Shown here: positions 61,428-64,000 of the stretch, in pieces
Layout: every line of letters starts with the position of its first letter
Numbering within the stretch: position 1 is the first letter of the stretch
Assembly (NCBI RefSeq): GCF_011038965.1
Contig: NZ_JAAKEB010000001.1
Location: forward strand, 62,001 to 126,000
Source of the DNA: Adlercreutzia sp. ZJ141
Lineage (GTDB): Bacteria > Actinomycetota > Coriobacteriia > Coriobacteriales > Eggerthellaceae
Direction: 5' to 3'
DNA length: 64,000 bases
Position numbers and translations under genes: made by a program
Notes under the pieces: model-generated
Databases searched by the model: none
What the model was told of the DNA's origin: nothing
The model's input: only the letters and a program-made list of their open reading frames with translations

Positions 61428-61452
61428 AGCCCGGTATCTCCGGGCTTTTTTC
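61428..61452 (+). terminator. Rho-independent terminator after the Ala/Lys-rich protein gene
   Basis: AGCCCGG (61428-61434) and CCGGGCT (61440-61446) with a 5-base loop, followed by TTTTTT. The remaining gap to 61747 contains no supported gene. Confidence 0.88.
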
Positions 61453-61747
61453 CTAGAATCGATCACAGAGACGCAAGGAGCGTCTCTTAGGTCATCGAGA
61501 GAAAGGCCGAGGCCGTTGAAGAGATAGCCCTCAGCGACGTGCTGGTTACCGTAGTGTCCATCAGAAAATGTCTCAGTCAACGACTCTCAGAAATCGCTCC
61601 GCAATTTCACTCCATCAAGCAGCCTTCTCTCGAAACTGCGTAAAAAACGAAAGTGGGGTTTCCAAAAACACCCGTGCCCTTTGAGACTATGTAGTCACAG
61701 CAAAGACGGCTCTGGAAGATGGGGCCGCAGAAGAGAAGGGATTAATC

Positions 61748-61960
61748 ATGGGTTACGGAAAAGGTTCTTTCGGTGGTCGCTCTTCATACGGGCGCTCCTC
61801 TGGGCGCTCTGGATACTCCGGCGGCGGGTTCATCAACAGCCGCACGGGCAGTTATGTATCACCGGTCCGGGCTCACCAGCACGTTGGTCAGAGCTTCGGC
61901 GGCTACACCAAGTCTCAGAGCTCCTCAACGGGCAACTTCTACATGCACAAGAGCAGGTAA
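61748..61960 (+). CDS. Small Gly/Ser/Tyr-rich protein
   Basis: 70 residues: GYGKGSFGGRSSYGRSSGRS at the start, then SGGGFINSRTGSYVSPVRAHQHVGQ and a NFYMHKSR end. It is rich in Gly, Ser, Arg and Tyr, like RNA-binding or phase-separating tails; no domain is recognised. AAGAGAAGGG lies 8 bases before the ATG. It precedes the kinase gene by 124 bases, which include a stem-loop (62022-62044). Confidence 0.55.
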   Translation: MGYGKGSFGGRSSYGRSSGRSGYSGGGFINSRTGSYVSPVRAHQHVGQSFGGYTKSQSSSTGNFYMHKSR

Positions 61961-62084
61961 AGGACGTTGCGGGATGCTTGAGAATACGGACACTTCGCGC
62001 CAGATTGCAAGGAACACAATCCTCGCTCATACATCTAGCGAGGGCTTCCTAACTGGAATACTATATAGAGAGGTGGAATCGACA

Positions 62085-64000
62085 ATGGGAAGTCGCATGT
62101 ATCAGTATGAAAAGATTCCGAGAGTTCCCCTGGAGGGGTCGGCCTCGGCTGAAGGTTGCGTAACCTTGGCGTTTGAGGATTTCTCCTGCACGAACGTCAA
62201 GGTCTTGAGCGAAGACGGTGCAAGTGGAATCGTTTACGAAGCAGTATCAAAAGACTTCTACCATTCCGAGGGCATGCCATCGGCTAGGCTGATAGTGAAA
62301 GAATGCTATCCCGTTAAGATTGCCGATAGACTGAGACGGGAGAAGGGCGTTCTGTCTTTGTCGCCCGAAGCAGATGAGGACGACGTGCTCTACTTTAATA
62401 GGTTTCTCAAGCAGTACAAAGACGCTTTTTCGAGTCACGCCGCACTATATCAAAGCTCCGCGCGTGAGCAGATAGTCGTTCCCGACAAGTCATATTCGCT
62501 GAATGGGACGCAATACTTGGTTAGCGACGCGTCCAACGGCGATACGATGACATTTGCGTTTGAGCGCATGAGTCTGAAAGACAAAATCAAGACGCTCGTT
62601 CGTGTGTGTGAGGCAATCACCGCGATTCACGAGGCTGGCTACGTTTACCTCGACCTGAAACCTGACAACATCCTCTGCGTGAAGAACTCCGATGCGAGTT
62701 CGAACAGGTTGTACACGGGTGAAATCAAATTGTTTGACTTCGATACGGCAACCAAGATCTCGGATTTATCTAAAGCCGATACGCTGATATTTGGATCAGG
62801 CGGCTGGTCGGCACACGAGCAGACCCACGAAGGGTATCGCGACAAGATAGGTCCTCGGAGCGACATCTACTCCATTGGAGCGTTGTTGTTCTGGATAGCG
62901 GTCGGCCGTCCTCCGAAATCTAATGAAGTCATACATGCTGATGGTAAATGGCCGATTAGCGGTAGGGATTGTTCGAACGCTGAACTTATCAGGGCAGATG
63001 AACGCGCTCTCCAATGTGTTCGACATATCCTTAACAGCACGTTAACGGTCGATCCAGCCCTCCGTTATTCGACAACCAAACCATTAATAGACGATCTTTC
63101 AATTCTGGGTGATCTTATTTTGCCAGTAGGACCCACCCACGCAACAGATCATATGGCAATGAGAGCAGAACTCGAAAACCTGGCTACCAGCATTTCGGAA
63201 GTAAAAGCGCTGTTGGAATCATCGAGAGGGGCGGTTGACTCTACGCCAAACACAAGCGAATCCGAGGCGGAATCTGTCGGCACTGGGTTCGGCGATGCTG
63301 CGGACATGATCGCTCCGGCTGACGTTGATATAATAGAATCGGACTTGAGTGACGGAAACCCAGCTGTGGTGGGATATGCGGTATATCAGATCCTTACGTC
63401 CCTTACTGACAATTTCGAATATGACATCCAAGACGATATTCGCGCTGTCTTATCAAGTACCGCAGCGAAAATCAAAGACGTGCTGTCAGCTCGGAGTGCG
63501 GACGAATCTGAAGACCTTTTTGAAGTGGCAACCGAAATGGCAAACTCTGTTTTGCATCTGCTTGTCTGCAATATGGCCCTCGATATGCCTGAATACTACC
63601 ATGTTCCGGCTAAAGTCACCCGTATCTGTAAAAGCGTGCTTTCCTCTCTTTCGCATGCGACTGCAGAAAAGGATGTAGATGAGATGCTCCGTTACTGCGC
63701 CGATGCGGTGCGCTGCACCTATGCCACTCAGCTCCTTGCCGTAGCAGGATCAATAAGAGGGAACCTCAGCAAGTATCTCTCTGACATCTATCTAGCCGCA
63801 TTCGACGATGCAACAAACAACGTAGTCTCCGCGCTTGAGGGTGCTGACGCCGAAAAGATAGACGCTGCGGTTGAAGGACTAGAGCGCTGCACCCATGCCA
63901 CTCAACTCCTTGCTGCAGCGGAGTCAACAAGGGAGAGCCTCGGCGAGTACTTCTCCGACAGTTATCTAGTCGCAATCGACGATGCGGTAGACAACGTGGT
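62085..64000 (+). CDS. Protein kinase-like protein with C-terminal tandem repeats, cut off at the window edge
   Basis: The frame is open from an ATG at 62085 to the window end (638 residues seen, no stop). The kinase domain shows SARLIVKECYP (ATP-binding Lys, near residue 73), HEAGYVYLDLKPDNILC (catalytic loop Asp and Asn; YLDLK for the usual HRDLK, near 190), KLFDFDTATK (DFD for DFG) and a WSAHEQTHEGY/SDIYSIGALLFW activation-segment region. After residue 350 comes a helical, acidic region, then a 58-residue repeat (63711 and 63885). GAGAGGTGG lies 8 bases before the ATG. The DFD change leaves activity uncertain. Partners may be the two preceding genes. Confidence 0.8.
   Translation, partial: MGSRMYQYEKIPRVPLEGSASAEGCVTLAFEDFSCTNVKVLSEDGASGIVYEAVSKDFYHSEGMPSARLIVKECYPVKIADRLRREKGVLSLSPEADEDDVLYFNRFLKQYKDAFSSHAALYQSSAREQIVVPDKSYSLNGTQYLVSDASNGDTMTFAFERMSLKDKIKTLVRVCEAITAIHEAGYVYLDLKPDNILCVKNSDASSNRLYTGEIKLFDFDTATKISDLSKADTLIFGSGGWSAHEQTHEGYRDKIGPRSDIYSIGALLFWIAVGRPPKSNEVIHADGKWPISGRDCSNAELIRADERALQCVRHILNSTLTVDPALRYSTTKPLIDDLSILGDLILPVGPTHATDHMAMRAELENLATSISEVKALLESSRGAVDSTPNTSESEAESVGTGFGDAADMIAPADVDIIESDLSDGNPAVVGYAVYQILTSLTDNFEYDIQDDIRAVLSSTAAKIKDVLSARSADESEDLFEVATEMANSVLHLLVCNMALDMPEYYHVPAKVTRICKSVLSSLSHATAEKDVDEMLRYCADAVRCTYATQLLAVAGSIRGNLSKYLSDIYLAAFDDATNNVVSALEGADAEKIDAAVEGLERCTHATQLLAAAESTRESLGEYFSDSYLVAIDDAVDNV
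63711..64000 (+). repeat. Tandem repeat of 174 bases inside the kinase gene
   Basis: CGCTGCACC-TATGCCACTCA (63711) recurs, with substitutions, at 63885, exactly 174 bases (58 codons) later. The units code for RCTYATQLLAVAGS... and RCTHATQLLAAAES.... The second unit reaches the window end. Confidence 0.9.

Noticed and set aside
61332-61580. 82-residue minus-strand open frame (starts MTETFSDGHYGNQHVAEGY)
   Set aside because: The first half looks protein-like, but the frame runs through the terminator at 61428 and overlaps the end of the gene at 60602; no ribosome site. It may be a remnant of a lost gene, but I cannot support it.

Overview
The window (64 kb, roughly 55-58 % GC by eye) is bacterial chromosome. 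Several things point to an anaerobic actinobacterium of the Coriobacteriia (Eggerthellaceae-like): a heterotetrameric group 3b-type [NiFe]-hydrogenase operon, a folate-dependent TrmFO, the TIGR03960/TIGR03936 radical-SAM pair, split transketolase, and an RF2 gene without the programmed frameshift. The class is inferred from gene content; no rRNA is present to confirm it.

Layout. 1-3.3 kb: a cut-off family 2 glycosyltransferase facing a GtrA flippase-like protein, tRNA-Arg(CCG), and an rRNA/tRNA uridine methyltransferase. 3.5-9.7 kb: cyclophilin, a TPR membrane protein, then hydBGDA (diaphorase plus hydrogenase). 9.9-20 kb: the elongation operon mreB-mreC-mreD-mrdA-rodA, followed by a DUF697-like protein and the two radical-SAM-linked proteins. 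20.2-21.8 kb: a three-gene minus-strand module with a DUF3990-type ADP-ribosyltransferase-like toxin, a SHOCT protein behind a large perfect inverted repeat, and tRNA-Asp. 22-31 kb: a large BTAD/SARP ATPase regulator, secA, prfB and split transketolase. 31.1-36.8 kb: ftsE-ftsX, an S41 protease homologue lacking its catalytic serine, rnr and a YgjP-type metallopeptidase. 36.8-37.5 kb: a PIN toxin with a RelB/DinJ-like antitoxin. 37.7-44.8 kb: rplS-rnhB-yraN-comM-dprA-trmFO-xerC. 45-53.6 kb: uvrA with a LexA-type box, a minus-strand block (ATP-grasp, TIGR01906, gltX), and metK behind a SAM riboswitch. 53.7-55.6 kb: a PF06541 membrane protein and an MBL-fold hydrolase. 55.7-59.6 kb: a defence-like region with RloA/RloB-type ATPase and TOPRIM genes, the RNase P RNA, and a DUF1016 nuclease carrying palindromes inside its reading frame. 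59.8-64 kb: thiamine pyrophosphokinase, an Ala/Lys-rich protein, a Gly/Ser-rich small protein, and a protein kinase with tandem repeats that runs off the window.

How it fits together. Most of the window is core machinery: cell elongation and division, protein export, translation, DNA repair and uptake, and one-carbon/SAM metabolism. Accessory modules are inserted between these blocks. The observations most worth following are the pseudoprotease next to ftsEX, the RF2 with an SPT instead of SPF codon-reading motif, the hydrogenase large subunit that ends exactly at its metal-binding motif, the DUF3990 three-gene module, the RloAB pair, the palindromes embedded in the DUF1016 gene, and the repeat-bearing kinase cluster at the right edge.
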